From the NCBI GenBank assembly GCA_029216955.1, contig JANAVB010029819.1, forward strand, positions 37,842,488 through 37,906,487: DNA of 64,000 bases, written 5' to 3'. How positions within the stretch are numbered: position 1 is the first letter of the stretch; the number at the start of each line of letters is the position of its first letter. This DNA is from Iris pallida. Taxonomy: Eukaryota; Streptophyta; Magnoliopsida; Asparagales; Iridaceae. Position numbers and translations under genes: made by a program. The notes under the pieces were generated by a model. It searched no databases. It was not told where the DNA came from and worked only from the letters and a program-made list of their open reading frames with translations. Positions 45,083-57,478 of this stretch are shown here, one piece after another.

Positions 45083-46643
45083 GACTAATCTTAGAACATG
45101 TAACAGGGATGACATGTTTGCCTAATTTGATCTCTAACTTTTTAGAGATTGCATAAGACTCCTCAAATTTAACAGTCATATCCGTGAGTCTTTGCTCAGC
45201 GACTAGGTGTCTCTTCTTCTCTATGTCATAAAGTTCTTGCACCTTGATGTAGTCTATTTTTTTCTTTTCTTTGGTGAGGATAGTCTCATAATAGTCCAAT
45301 TTAATTTTGGTTATCTCTTTCGTGTTACCGATAGTAGTTGTCTCTTTAATGTCTTCAATAATTAGACAATCTAGCTACTTCGGTTGTGTACGCCTTAATC
45401 TATTTGTGAGATTGCTTGTACTTGTCTAACACATTTCTATGCTCTTTAAGTAGTTCGCTAAAAGCATTTTCTAACTCATCAAAAGCAAAATCATCATAAA
45501 GAGGGTTCTTAACTTTTTTATATGCCATTAGACAGATATTTGCACTATTGCTGGGTCTGTCCTCCTCTTCTGACTCACTGGTCTCACTTTTGTGCTAGAT
45601 GCTGGTATTTGCGTACTTTCGACCAGTTGTAGCTTTTTGCTTGATCTCGGTCGGGTTCCAGACGGAAAGAGAAAACCAATTGGAACTGCTCACATCACAG
45701 TAGTCGTAGTTGCGTATGGATAAATTTTCTTTGATAGTGGATAGTCCTTCTTCATATGCCTTGACTTCTTACATCCAAAGTAGATAGTTTTTTCTTCATT
45801 GCTTTCATGGATGTCTTTCTTCTCTTAGTTTGATCTCTCAAACTTCAAGAATTTTTTGAAGCTTTTGACCAGCAGGGCCTGTTCTTTACCATCGGAATCT
45901 TTTTCGTCAGAATCATTGTATGAGACTCTTTTGGCATGAGCTTTGAAGGCTATTGATTTTTCTTTGGGAGTTGCTTCTTCAAATCCTTGCAAGTCTAGCT
46001 CATTGGTCATGAGCTTGCCCATCAGTGTCTCCAATGTCATCGTGGTGAGGTCGTTTCCTTCTATGATCACGGTGAACTTCGGGTTTCATTTTTTTTGTTA
46101 GAGCCCGTAGTACCTTCCTGATCTTCTCATGATTGCTGTAATCCTTACCAAGAGATTGTAGAGGATTAGTAATGTCAAGGAAACGAGTGAACATTTGTGT
46201 AATTGACTCACCAGATTTTATATTAAATGATTCGTATTCTTGTGTCAATCTACTGATTTTGGATTCCTTCACTTGGGAAATCCTTTCATGACTTACCTCA
46301 AGAAGTCTCCACATTTTATTAGATGTCGTACAGGTTGATACGCAATTAAACTCAGTTTTGTCAATTATACAGAATAATGCATTGATGGCTCGTGCATCTA
46401 GACTAGCCTGTGTCTTTTCATGCTCGATGTATTTGTCATGTGACTTGTCTACTAATACACCATCAATCACTGTTCTAGGAAATTTCTTGTAACCATCTAT
46501 AAATATCGACCAAAGATCGAAATCTAGTGACTTTAGAAAGAAACTCATCTGTGTTTTCTAGTAGGTGTATTTGTTCTATCAAATAGTGGGGGTCTATTTG
46601 TGGATTGTCCTTCACCGTTGAATATAGATTTAACAGATGCCAT
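45083..46643 (-). pseudogene. copia gag
   Basis: ATG at 46641-46643 (MASVKSIF), followed by FDRTN, a frameshift near 46550, and then the UBN2-type gag domain in frame 46000-46548 (SLDFDLW, ALFCIIDKTEFNCV, LTQEYESF, LRALTKKMKPEV). The zinc knuckle near 45750-45780 reads YFGCKKSRHMKKDY, so the first and last Cys of CxxC-H-C are lost. A coiled-coil-like Lys/Glu-rich end (44994-45299) runs into the Tat LTR. Gag forms the particle shell. Stops at several places make it inactive. Confidence 0.82.
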
Positions 46644-46682
46644 AGATATATATACTCTCTTGATGGTTATGTATATGTATAA

Positions 46683-46697
46683 CCTGCTCTTATACCA
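46683..46697 (-). promoter_or_regulatory. Primer-binding site of copia, tRNA-iMet type
   Basis: TGGTATAAGAGCAGG on minus, two bases inside the LTR end. The initiator-Met consensus is TGGTATCAGAGCAGG, one change. Confidence 0.85.
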
Positions 46698-46699
46698 AT

Positions 46700-47886
46700 T
46701 GTAAGACCGTTGAGCACCTCTAGAGAGGGGTGAATAGAGTGTGTGCATGTGCAGCAGAAAATATCACCAATTAAAAATTTAGAACTCTATATACTATAGT
46801 AGGTAAAAGCAAACGATATGAGAGTAAATAATTTGCAATAAAGTAAGAGTCAAGAAGATCAAACTTAGTGGCACAACAATATATACTGGTTTTCCTCTGA
46901 GAAGACTAGTACAGTCTTGAGTACTCTTGCTCGATGTTAATCTACTACGGCACAAGCTAATTGAGAGCTTGCAGTCTCTTACAACATCGTACTTGGCGAC
47001 GAGCGCACGACCGACTCCAGAGGGCGACTTGAAAATTAGAACTTTTTTTGTATGCAGCCTCCAATACAACTCTTCAACACCAAACTCTAGATTAAATAGA
47101 AACTGTACTAGCTTATCTAAGAGTATTATAGGCTTGATTTGAAAGTGTAGCTCATAGAAAACACTTAGGAATGAATAGAGAAGAGAAGATTGAATGAATG
47201 AGTGATTTGTAAATGTGAAAGTTCTTCTTTATTTATAGTATTTTTGTAGACCGAATTCGGGGAGAGTTCGGATGCAGAAATCTCGTATTCGAACGTTGTA
47301 TGCTGATTTAGAGGGAATTCAAAATCAAATTTAAAACTGACTTGAACCGAACTCGGGCCGAGTTCTGGCCGAGTTCTGCCAGGGTCAGAACAGAACAGTT
47401 TGGGCCAATTTTGGTCAAGTTTGGGGCTTTTTAGTATGTGGACTTTTTGGATACATATTTTTGGATAGGAAGGCTATAATTTTGTGGACTGAAAAAAACA
47501 GTTTGGGCCAATTTTGGTTAGGTTTGGGACTTTTTAGTATGTGGACTTTTTGGATACATATTTGTGGATAGGTAGGCTATAATTTTTGTGGACTGAAAAA
47601 ACCTAAGCAAGTACCGATCTTGATCAATCTTACATATTCTTCCTGGACTCAATAAAAATAAAATTACCGAAGAAATATGAAAAAGACTTGATCTTGATTC
47701 TAGTGCTTTGGGTTCTTGATGACGACGCAATGTTTGTACTTTATAGCAGTAGGACGTAGATTTAGGATGCATATATTCTTCTGACTTGAAACTTGTAAAT
47801 CTGTAACAGTGTATGTATTTTGCGTATCGATCAAAATTGACGTTGATTATCAAAATCATGTGTGATCATTAACCAATGGGCCAACA
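46700..47886 (-). repeat. 5' LTR of copia
   Basis: 1187 bp. On minus it begins TGTTGGCCCATTGG and ends CGGTCTTACA. TATA box CTATAAAT at 47231-47238. It contains a 103-bp tandem duplication (47396-47601). A related LTR start is at 63859. Confidence 0.85.
47396..47601. repeat. 103-bp tandem duplication in copia LTR
   Basis: Two copies beginning CAGTTTGGGCCAATTTTGG at 47396 and 47499, differing at a few bases. Confidence 0.9.
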
Positions 47887-50236
47887 CTAAATGTGTTATT
47901 AAAATTTAGTGCATTCTATTCCTAATGATGAGTCATCTAAGTGACTGTCATCTAAGTTGAATAAGTCTATTCTGGATGAGTCCTTTAGTCTTTTGAGTTC
48001 AGAGACATTTCGGGAGTATGACTTGGCCTCTTCTATTGCTGTAAACTGTTGTTAAACTGAGTCATAGTGGTTGAGATTCTTTAGGAAAAAGTTATGCCAC
48101 TAATGGAGAATAAATAAGTATAACTGGAGTCTAAAATGAGTTCTTGTAATTCATGTCAAGCATCTATGTGTTACTCTCATTGGGTAATAAAATTTGTGCT
48201 TTTTTTCATTGTTGCTTTTATACTATTGAGTGATTGTTTGTAACATATCATGTGTCATAAATATCATCGATCAAGAGAGGTGATGTGCCTGGTGGAACAC
48301 GAAGAATATTCTCTTGGATAGTTTGGTTGGTTTTACCTTTTTGTTTCGTACATAAACTTATAGTGGTTTCTCCAATCGAAAATCAGAACACTTTACAAGG
48401 CCTTTGATAAATTATAAATTGTCTGATCATAGAACACTTTTGACTCAAAGAAAGATTTATTTTCGAAAAATGATACATGCGCTAAAGTAAACATTTTCCT
48501 AAGATCAAAATGCCACTCTCCAATTTCGCAAAATCGATAAGTCACCACTGGGTGTGATTTTGTACAAGTCTAAATTGTACTTGTGCAAGACAAGAACATG
48601 CACGTGTGATAATTCATTCAAATATAGGTTGAAACAACATAGAAACAAAAAATTGAACACACAATATAAGAAGAAAAATAACTTTTTTATTAATAATTTG
48701 AAACGCAGTACAAATATCTCACTAGCAATTGAAATATCATCACGACTTACATTCCATGAAATTAAAAAAATGACTAAGAAGCTGTCATGAAGTATTATTA
48801 TCATTCCATACATCATGCCTCTTTAAAAAATTTAAATCAAAATGCCTTTAGAAGAAACTAGCTTCAAAATACTTTAATTGAAGAGCTTTAAGTTGCCTTA
48901 TGTCTCCTCCTACCTTTGTGTACTCGTGCTATTTTCGACATTTATGGAGAAGAGGGTCAGTACATTGGGAAATACATTATTGAGCAGTACCAACCCAACT
49001 CACCTAAATCGACACAGTAATCGTGTAAAACATATAATTTATTAAAGTGATCTCTCTATTTTGACTAAGTTATATTGATAGTTTATAATCAAGAATGTAA
49101 AATGAAAGCAGGAAAACATAATCATATTACTTACACAGTGATTTCTTACCAACAGTTGATCTGTCTATCCCTGCATAAAACAAGGATTAGTATTTACCGC
49201 CCTTGTAAAAAAAATTTGTTGGCATGCAGCCTATCTATATGATGGTTATTAGTGAATCTGACAACATAAAGAACTATACAGGATATTGTGATGCGTCCTT
49301 CAAGTCCGGGTAGCTAGCCCTACTAAATTATTTCGAGAAAATCCAAACTTTGTGCACAAGTTGTCCATAACCATGCAAATGCATGAACAGTTTAACTATA
49401 AAACATATTATACATAGTATAGAAACTGAAAGAAAGCACTATAAATTCTCTACTTGTACAACAGTTCATTCTTGCGATATCTCAATTCTCACTCGATGTT
49501 ATTCCGATTGGTGACACATTGGTTCCAAACTATTCCAACTATTCAGTAGTACAAACCACATTCATACCGCTTTGCATACTAAGCTTTTACTACATTAATC
49601 TCGTGCATAAATGCACTTAACAGTTACAGTTCCAGGGTTCTAATTCTTAGCATTAATAACATATATGTTGCTTCTTTGTCTATTACTTATACTAGGCATC
49701 ATCTATCTAAGGACTTGAAACGAAACAAAGAATTTTTTACAAGGCACGAAAAAAGGAAAGAAGGACCAAAACCAACCATAATTAGAGAATTTGTCAAGAG
49801 AAGGAGAATCATTTTGCAACGTCAATTCTTAGTTATGCGTCCTCCTGCATTGGCACCAATAAAGGATCAGTACGGTGCTTATATCCTTCATTTCACTTAG
49901 AATGAATGCGGAAACTGATGCAAGTGTGCAATAAAAACAATCATCAAAAATGATAGCAAAAGTACATTCATCAAAACCAAGCACAGATATATATCCAAAG
50001 AAAACTACAACAGAAAGTATGGAAAGATACTCTTATATAGAGTTTATTTGCTAAAACACAATCCACTGCATTTAGGACTTATTCCAATAGAATCCAATCA
50101 ATGAATATGAAATATTCTCTATGTATTCATTCTGATCGATTAGATGCCGAAAGGTTATCCCAATTGACCCAGATCCGACTGAGTCATACTAGCCACATGT
50201 CTACCCAGTGCACTGCCAGGAGCGGGGATTACATAA
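47887..50236. other. Unresolved AT-rich intergenic DNA
   Basis: No convincing gene. Small frames (48505-48816, 49676-49900) have no recognisable domain and poor composition. Probably old element DNA left of the chromovirus remnant. Confidence 0.5.
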
Positions 50237-50585
50237 TATACCATTAAGAAAAAATTCGTCCTCGAAACTTTAAAAAAAATCCCTTAACTACTTGAATAAT
50301 GAAGAATACTTCTCCCTTATCTCCGCCTCAAATTTCTAAGTCGATTCTTCGACCGAATGGTTCTGCCAAAGCACGAAAACCAAAAAAACAACACAATTTT
50401 GCAACACATTTTCCTTCATGTCCAATATTTGAACATGCTCTTACGTATAAGATAAGTCTGCACACAGCTCTAGCTGATTGAAATTCACTGCATGACTTGG
50501 ATCATGTATGTATTTTCGAAGTTGAGGAACATAAAAATATCATACACTTCAACCAACTTTGGTGGTAGTGCAACCCGATATGCTA
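50237..50585 (-). pseudogene. Ty3/gypsy chromovirus integrase C-terminus/chromodomain remnant
   Basis: On minus from 50585: VAYRVALPPKL, then after frame changes VLWQNHSVEEST, a stop in place of Trp, KFEAEIREKYSSLF and stop, which is the conserved end of the chromodomain-bearing pol of plant chromoviruses. After it, AAGTTTCGAGGACGAATTTT (about 50250-50270) is the usual lead to the polypurine tract, and TGTAATCCCCGC at about 50237 may be the start of its 3' LTR. The upstream part is absent: the hAT element begins here. Confidence 0.7.
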
Positions 50586-50994
50586 CATGTCAATAGGGGT
50601 GTGCATCGGTCGGTGGTCGACCTATTTGGTTCCAACCGAAGTCGAATCGAAATTAATCGGTTTGAAAATAAACAAAACCAAACCAAGCCAACCAAATGGT
50701 CGGTTCGGTTTTGAAACTGACCAACTTGGTTCGATTTGGATCGGTTCGACTTGGTCGGTTTTGATCACATAAAAAATGGATTGTACGCTTCTTCTTTTTT
50801 GTGAAACTTCAGTCAACTTGCGCTTTGCAACAGTAAATACATTTCATCAGCTTCAATTCAACTTGCGCTTTGCAGGTAGAGAAAAATGCCAATTATACAT
50901 AAAAAAAATTGTATACATTCAACCAAAAGCCCCTTTCATGTGCATAGGAGCAATTAGAAAAGAATAGGAGCCGCCAACACTCCTCTTTGAGACT

Positions 50995-53765
50995 TGTAGC
51001 TCCCCTTTCCAAAAAATTTTGAATTTTATTTTTATTTTTATTTGATTAGTTTACATTTAATTTTATATGAACATAGGAGTTGTGACTAAGCCCACAGGTG
51101 ATTTATGACCAGCTTGTGGTCACATGATCTCTAGCTAGCTTATATATGTATTATTTAGATATTTTATATTTTTCTACAACTTTTGGATATTTTTAGGTAT
51201 TTAATATTTAAGGTTTTATTATTTTTAAGGACTTTCAGGATTTACTGTAAGGTCATACGGGGGTATTTCTGGGCCAAATATTTTTATTTAGGCTCTACAT
51301 GACTAAAAATATTTTCTAGAATATTTTAGAATTTTTTTGAATGTTTTTAGAAATTTTTATATAATTAAAAACTATAGAAATTATATTTTATAGGCTTTGG
51401 AAATTTACTGTGAGGTCACACGATGATATTTAAGTAATTTTCTGGATTTTTCTGCAATTTATTTTAATTTGTTTGGACTTAAAATGATTTTTAAATAATT
51501 TTTTGAATTAAATAAATAAATACCCAAAAATCTACCCAGGGGGGCCCACCTGTCGGCGCCAACTGCTACAGTGACCGCCTCTCTCTCTCCTATATATATA
51601 TTATTATATTTGTCCACCCTAATTAAATTCCAGCAGCCTTTTGTGGGAGAACTCATCTAGGGTTACCGACTTCCCGAAGCGATTGCCGCCAACTTCGACG
51701 TGCTTTTCGTGCACCATTTTTTTTGTTGGATTCGTATCGAGGTAAGCTTTCTGAATATGTAATTTATTTTTGTAGATATTATTCCTAAATTTCTGGAAAA
51801 TTCGTAGAGTGTCGGTTGTCCGAAACTTGACACGTTTCGGTATTTTCGAGATTCTGGGAGGACCGGAAATTGAAATCATGAACCGTTTGAAGTTTCAGAA
51901 AGCTAACACAGTGATCTACGACATATATTTTTTTAGAAATTAATTCGTTCATCTAGTATTTTAATTATTTTGTTGAACTCAGAATTGATCGATTGATCAC
52001 CGTTATGGTCACGATTAGCCATAACGGCAATATCTTTTGACCAAAGCGTGATTTTGCGGCACAGTTGATTCTAGCGCACCCATGGCATTGAAATCTACCA
52101 AGATGCACTTTCAAAATCTAGATTTCACAGTGTTTGACTAGATAGTCAATGGCACGTCTCGATTTGCGTGTCATAGTTTCCAAAATTGGGAAACACGACT
52201 TTTGATGGCCAAACTTGCATGTTTAGATTATATTCAAATTATTATTAGGTTAAATTAGGTTTTAAGTGAATTATTCTAGAATTAATTATTATTAGATTAG
52301 TAACCCAACTAGCCACTATTCCATAAATTTAGAACTAGAACATTAAAATTAATTTATAGTTTTCGTGCACGGTTCATGGTACGATATGTGTTATAGGTTG
52401 ACAGCTCCTAGATCGGTATCCCCTTATCCTCGACTTGTGACTACGGTTTGTGCAAGGACCACAGGCAAGATACCTTGCCTCCCTCTAAAGTTTAATTTCA
52501 TGCTCATAGTTTTTCTGTGATTATTTGGTTATCATTTGGTTACTCTAATTCTATGGATTTATATGTTATTATCAGTTCTTTAGTCGACTTGATTTATATA
52601 TGTTCTTCATACCATATTCACTGGTTCTTTGACTTGCCTGTATATCATCTTCATGACTTGATAGTGTAGATATGCCAGGCTTGTTCACCTTATGAGTTCA
52701 TATTAGAGTTGTCCTTACCTGGGTCTTGACTGAGTTGTACCGTATCGTTACTTGTACCTCGACTGGTTCGTGTCATAGAACGAATATGTGTAGTTGAACT
52801 GCTAAATCCTTGTTATTGTTTCCTTGGCACCAGAGTCCACTCGGGACAAGGGTGTTTGTTTTGATCTGTTGCACCAGAGAGTCCACACTCGGAATGAGGG
52901 TGTTTGTCGTGTTTACTTGCATCAGAGAGTCCACACTCGGGACGAGGATATAGTACTTGCACCAGAGAGTCCACACTCGGGACGAGGGTGCCTTGCCGTG
53001 AACTAACCAGAGAGTCCACACTCGGGGCGAGTGTTAGTGATTAGAACTAACCAGAGAGTCCACTCGGGACGAGGGTTAGTGATTAGTTCAAGCCTGCGAG
53101 TCCACTCGGGGCAAGGGTTTGGTATTCCATTGATCTCGTGTTCACTTGTTCATCCAGCAGTTCAGTTACGTGTAGTTGTTCTGGTATTCTAGTTCATAGT
53201 CACCTGTCAGTAGTCACTTGTCGTTAGTCACTTATTAGCAGTTTGGTCGTAGTCTCGTGCCATGTTAAGTGTCGTTTCTTGTTTATATCCTGTTTATATT
53301 ATCATACATGATTAAACTGCTAGATAGGCATGTTTTTATGTATCTTGTTATGTCCTCTGAGGACCTGATGATCTCTTCAAGTTTAGCGATTGCATGGAGT
53401 TGGTTAGCAGAGCGAGATGGTAGAGGATTGCGACGTATGATACAGGTATTTGCTTGTGATATTTCTTTATTATCCTCTCGTGCTTTATATTTCGTATCAT
53501 GATATATTCTGCTTATTTTATAGACTCATATCATTCTTGGAGTCTAATCAAACAATATGATAATGGACTGCAGACCATGATCCATAATTGTTCATTCATG
53601 TTTTATATTCTTATTATGGATTGAGATATAGACTGCATTGCCATGACTTGGCAGTATACCATAGCCTTGACAGCGTTTACGTATTCGAGTCGGGCTGAAG
53701 TCCGCTCGTTACATAGCTGGCTTGCTCACGAGCTCGCGTCCGAAAAGCGGGTGCAGGTCGTGATA
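50995..53765 (+). repeat. 5' LTR of LARD-2
   Basis: 2771 bp, terminal CA changed to TA. Contains CCTATATATATA (51590, a possible TATA box) and tandem repeats at 52830-53115. Confidence 0.88.
52830..53115 (+). repeat. Tandem repeat in LARD-2 5' LTR
   Basis: Seven to eight units of about 30-45 bp around AGAGTCCACACTCGGGACGA. Repeated at 56255-56540 in the other LTR. Confidence 0.85.
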
Positions 53766-54358
53766 AGTTTTTTTTGTAGCCCATGCAGGTCAGAGCATAT
53801 CGTATCGGTTACGTTATTGTACCGGTACGAGCCTGCGAATATGACTAAACCTTAGTAATCTCAATCCACTCTGCCTTGAAAATTCTTCTAGAAATTCTCT
53901 ACGTCCTTGAAAACTCCATATTTGCTCCCGATTATACTTTCTTGCTTTCCGTACCATTGAATCTCGTCACTTCCTATTCCGGGTGACGAATGATCGTGAT
54001 GTCTAGAATTCATCAGAAATTCTTAAATTATAGTATAATATTGCATGATTATTGAGTATTGGTTGTTTATAGATATGAGGGATTATAGATGACATACGCC
54101 CAAAATATCCGTTGGTAGAATTGTTAGCAACTAGTTAGAAGACTATAAAATTTTAATGACCGTGTTTTGAGGAGTAGTGTGACCAAAGGTAGGTAGAAGT
54201 CCCCAAGTATTCGGAGTTATAAAATGGCTAAAGAAGGTTATAGAATATTTTTGAGAAATTAAAATTGAGGAGATTAAGGAAATAGTGGACTTTGAATTTT
54301 AAGGAATAGTTATGAATTAGAATTTCGAGAACGAAATTATTTTTAAGGTAAGTAAATT
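53766..54358 (+). other. LARD-2 internal region
   Basis: 593 bp. The beginning TTTTTTTGTAGCCCATGCAGG contains CAGGTCAGAGCATAT, which might be a decayed iMet primer site. No open frame of interest. The polypurine-side word AATTTCGAGAACGAAATT is at about 54321. Confidence 0.55.
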
Positions 54359-57172
54359 TGTAGCTCTCCTTCCCGAAAATTTTTGAAATATTTTTTTTTA
54401 TTTTTATTTGATTAGTTTACATTTAATTTTCTATGATCATAGGAGTTGTGACTAAGCCCACAGGTGATTTATGACCAGCTTGTGGTCACATGATCTCTAG
54501 ATAGCTTATATATGTATTATTTAGCTATTTTATATTTTTCTACAATTTTTGGATATTTTTAGGTATTTAATATTTAAGGTTTTATTATTTTTAAGGACTT
54601 TCAGGATTTACTGTAAGGTCATACGAGGGTATTTCTGGGCCAAATATTTTTATTTGGGCTCAAAATGACAAAAAATATTTTCTAGAATATTTTAGAATTT
54701 TTTTGAATTTTTTTAGAAATTTTGGAAATTTTTATATAATTAAAACATATAGAAATTATATTTTATAGGCTTTGGAAATTTACTGTGAGGTCACACGATG
54801 ATATTTTGTGCTAAAATATTTTATTTAGATTCTAGACACTTAGAAATATTTTCTAGAATATTTCTGGATTTTTCTGCAATTTATTTTGATTTATTTGGAC
54901 TTAAAATAATTTTTAAATGATTTTCTGAATTAAATAAATAAATACCCAGAAATTCAACCGGGGGGGCCCACCTGTCGGCGCCAACTGCTACAGTGACCGC
55001 CTCTCTCTCTCCTATATATATATTATTATATTCGTCCGCCCTAATTAAATTCCAGCAGCTTTTTGTGGGAGAACTCATCTAGGGTTTTCGACTTCCCGAA
55101 GTGATTCCTGCCAATTTCGACGTGCTTTTCGTGCGTCGTTTTTTTTGTTGGATTCGTATCGAGGTAAGCTTGCTGAATATGTAATTAATTTTTATAGATA
55201 TTATTCCTAAATTTTTAGAAAATTCGTAGAGTGTCGGTTGTCCGAAACTTGACATGTTTCAGTGTTTTCGAGATTCCGGGAGGACCGAAAATCGAAATCA
55301 CGGACCGTTTGAAGTTTCAGAAAGCTAACACAGCGCTCTACGACATATATTTTTTTCATAAATTAATTCGTTCATCTAGTATTTTAGTTATTCTGTTGAA
55401 CTCAGAATTGATCGGTTGATCACCGTTTCGGTCACGATTAGCCATAACAACGATATCTTTTGACCAAAGCGTGATTTTGCGGCAGGGTTGATTCCAGCGC
55501 ACTCGTGGTATTGAAATCTACCAAGGTACACTTTCAAAATCTAGATTTTACAGCATTTGACTATATAGTCAACTGTACGTCTCGATTTGCGTGTCATGGT
55601 TTCCAAAATTGGAAAACAAGACTTTTGATGGCCAAACTTGCATGTTTAGATTATATTCAGATTATTATTAGGTTAAATTAGGTTTTAAGTAAATTATTCT
55701 AGAATTAATTATTATTAGATTAGTAACCAAACTAGCCACTATTCTATGAATTTAGAACTAGAACATTAGAATTGATTTATAGTTTTCGTGCACGGTTCAT
55801 GGTGCGATATGTGTTATAGGTTGACAGCTCCTAGATCGGCATCCCCTCATCCTCGACTTGTGACTACGGTTTGTGCAAGGACCACAGGCAAGATACCTTG
55901 CCTCCCTCTACAGTTTAATTTCATGCTTATAGTTTTTCTGTGATTATTTGGTTATCATTTGGTTACTCTAGTTCTATGTATTTATATGTTATTAACAGTT
56001 CTCTAGTCGACTTGATTTATATATGTTCTTCATACCATGTTCACTAGTTCTTTGACTTGCTTGTGTATCATCTTCATGACTTGATAGTGTAGATATTTCA
56101 GGCTTGTTCACCTTATGAGTTCATATTAGAGTTGTCCTTACCTGGACCTTGACTGAGTTGTACCGTGTCGTTACTTGTACCTCGACTGGTTCGTGTCATA
56201 GAACGAATACGTGTAGTTGAACTGCTAAATCCTTGTTATTGTTTCCTTGGCACCAGAGGGTCCACTCGGGACGAGGGTGTTTGTTTTGATCTGTTGCACC
56301 AGAGAGTCCACACTCGGGACGAGGGTGTTTGTCGTGTTTACTTGCATCAGAGAGTCCACACTCGGGACGAGGATGTAGTACTTGCACCAGAGAGTCCACA
56401 CTCGGGACGAGGGTGCCTTGCCGTGAACTAACCAGAGAGTCCACACTCGGGACAAGGGTTAGTGATTAGAACTAACCAGAGAGTCCATTCGGGACGAGGG
56501 TTAGTGATTAGTTCAAACATGCGAGTCCACTCGGGGCGAGGGTTTGGTATTCTATTGATCTCGTGTTCACTTGTTCATCCAGCAGTTCAGTTACGTGTAG
56601 TTGTTCTGGTATTCCAGTTCATAGTCACCTGTCAGTAGTCACTTATTAGCAGTTTGGTCGTAGTCTCGTGCCATGTTAAGTGTCGTTTCTTGTTTATATC
56701 CTGTTTATATTGTCATACATGATTAAGCTGCTAGATAGGCATGTTTTATGTATCTTGCTGTCCTCTGAGGACCTGATGATCTCTTCAGGTTTAGCGATTG
56801 CGTGGAGTTAGTTAGCAGAGCGGGATGGTAGAGGATTGCGATGTATGATACAGGTATTTGCTTGTGATATTTCTTTATTATCCTCTCGTGCTTTATATTT
56901 CGTATCATGATATATTCTGCTTATTTTATAGACTCATATCATTCTTGGAGTCTAATCGAACAATATGATAATGGGCTGCAGACCATGACCATAATTGTTC
57001 ATTCATGTTTCATATTCTTATTGTGGATTGAGATATAGATTGCATTGCCATGACTTGGCAGTATACCATAGCCTTGACAGCGTTTACGTATTCGAGTCGG
57101 GCTGGAGTCCGCTCGTTACGTAGCTGGCTTGCTCACGAGCTCGCATCCGAAAAGCGGATGCGGGTCGTGACA
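54359..57172 (+). repeat. 3' LTR of LARD-2
   Basis: 2814 bp, matching the left LTR with scattered changes and small indels, including extra bases near 54700-54850. Tandem repeats at 56255-56540. Confidence 0.88.
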
Positions 57173-57478
57173 AGACTAGAGAGAGAGAGAGAGGGCTCTT
57201 TCAACTTCAACTTGATAAATGGTTGTGATGTGAATAAATGAACTAAAACGGTATAATACAACCCAATGAACCCATACCCAACCGGCAACCCTAATTATTT
57301 AACAAGGATTTGGTCGGTTTAGACGGTTTTTGGCATAACCAAATCGTGAACCAAACCGAACCGGTCGGTTTTGAAAAAATTGAAGCCGAACCATCGGTTC
57401 GATTTAAAACCAATCGGTTCGATTTGGCTTGGTTCGATTTGGGCGATTTGACTTAATTGTGCACAGCCCTACATGTCA

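Larger units (their letters stand above)
45078..47886 (-). mobile_element. Ty1/copia retrotransposon, 5' part
   Basis: Contains 5' LTR 46700-47886, primer-binding site 46683-46697 and gag. Continues at 3663-1 beyond the Tat insertion. Confidence 0.9.
50995..57172 (+). mobile_element. LARD-2: retrotransposon derivative with 2.8-kb LTRs
   Basis: LTRs 50995-53765 and 54359-57172 start TGTAGCTC and end GGTCGTGATA or GGTCGTGACA, with TSD AGACT at 50990-50994 and 57173-57177. The internal region is only 593 bp (53766-54358) with no coding domain. It keeps CTGCCTTGAAAATTCTT and AATTTCGAGAACGAAATT plus TTTTTAAGGTAAGTAAATT before the right LTR, so sense is plus. LTRs share with LARD-1 the word CAGGCAAG(T)ATACCTTGC. 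Confidence 0.9.
50594..57471. mobile_element. hAT-like element (about 0.7 kb of own DNA) carrying LARD-2
   Basis: Ends TAGGGGTGTGCA (50594) and TGCACAGCCCTA (57471) are inverted repeats with one mismatch. Flanks are CATGTCAA (50586-50593) and CATGTCAC (57472-57479), an 8-bp TSD of hAT type with one change. Own sequence: 50594-50994 and 57178-57471, rich in GGTTCGGTTTT-like words in inverted arrangement. No transposase. Confidence 0.75.

Noticed and set aside
48505..48816. Frame of 103 codons with hydrophobic stretches
   Set aside because: AT-rich DNA, Phe/Leu/Tyr-biased composition expected by chance, no homology recognised, no exon signals.
52824..53021. HQRVHTR-like repeated peptide resembling zinc-finger linkers (also 56196-56455)
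   Set aside because: It comes from the LTR tandem repeat, lacks the Cys pairs of a zinc finger, and is also open on the other strand.
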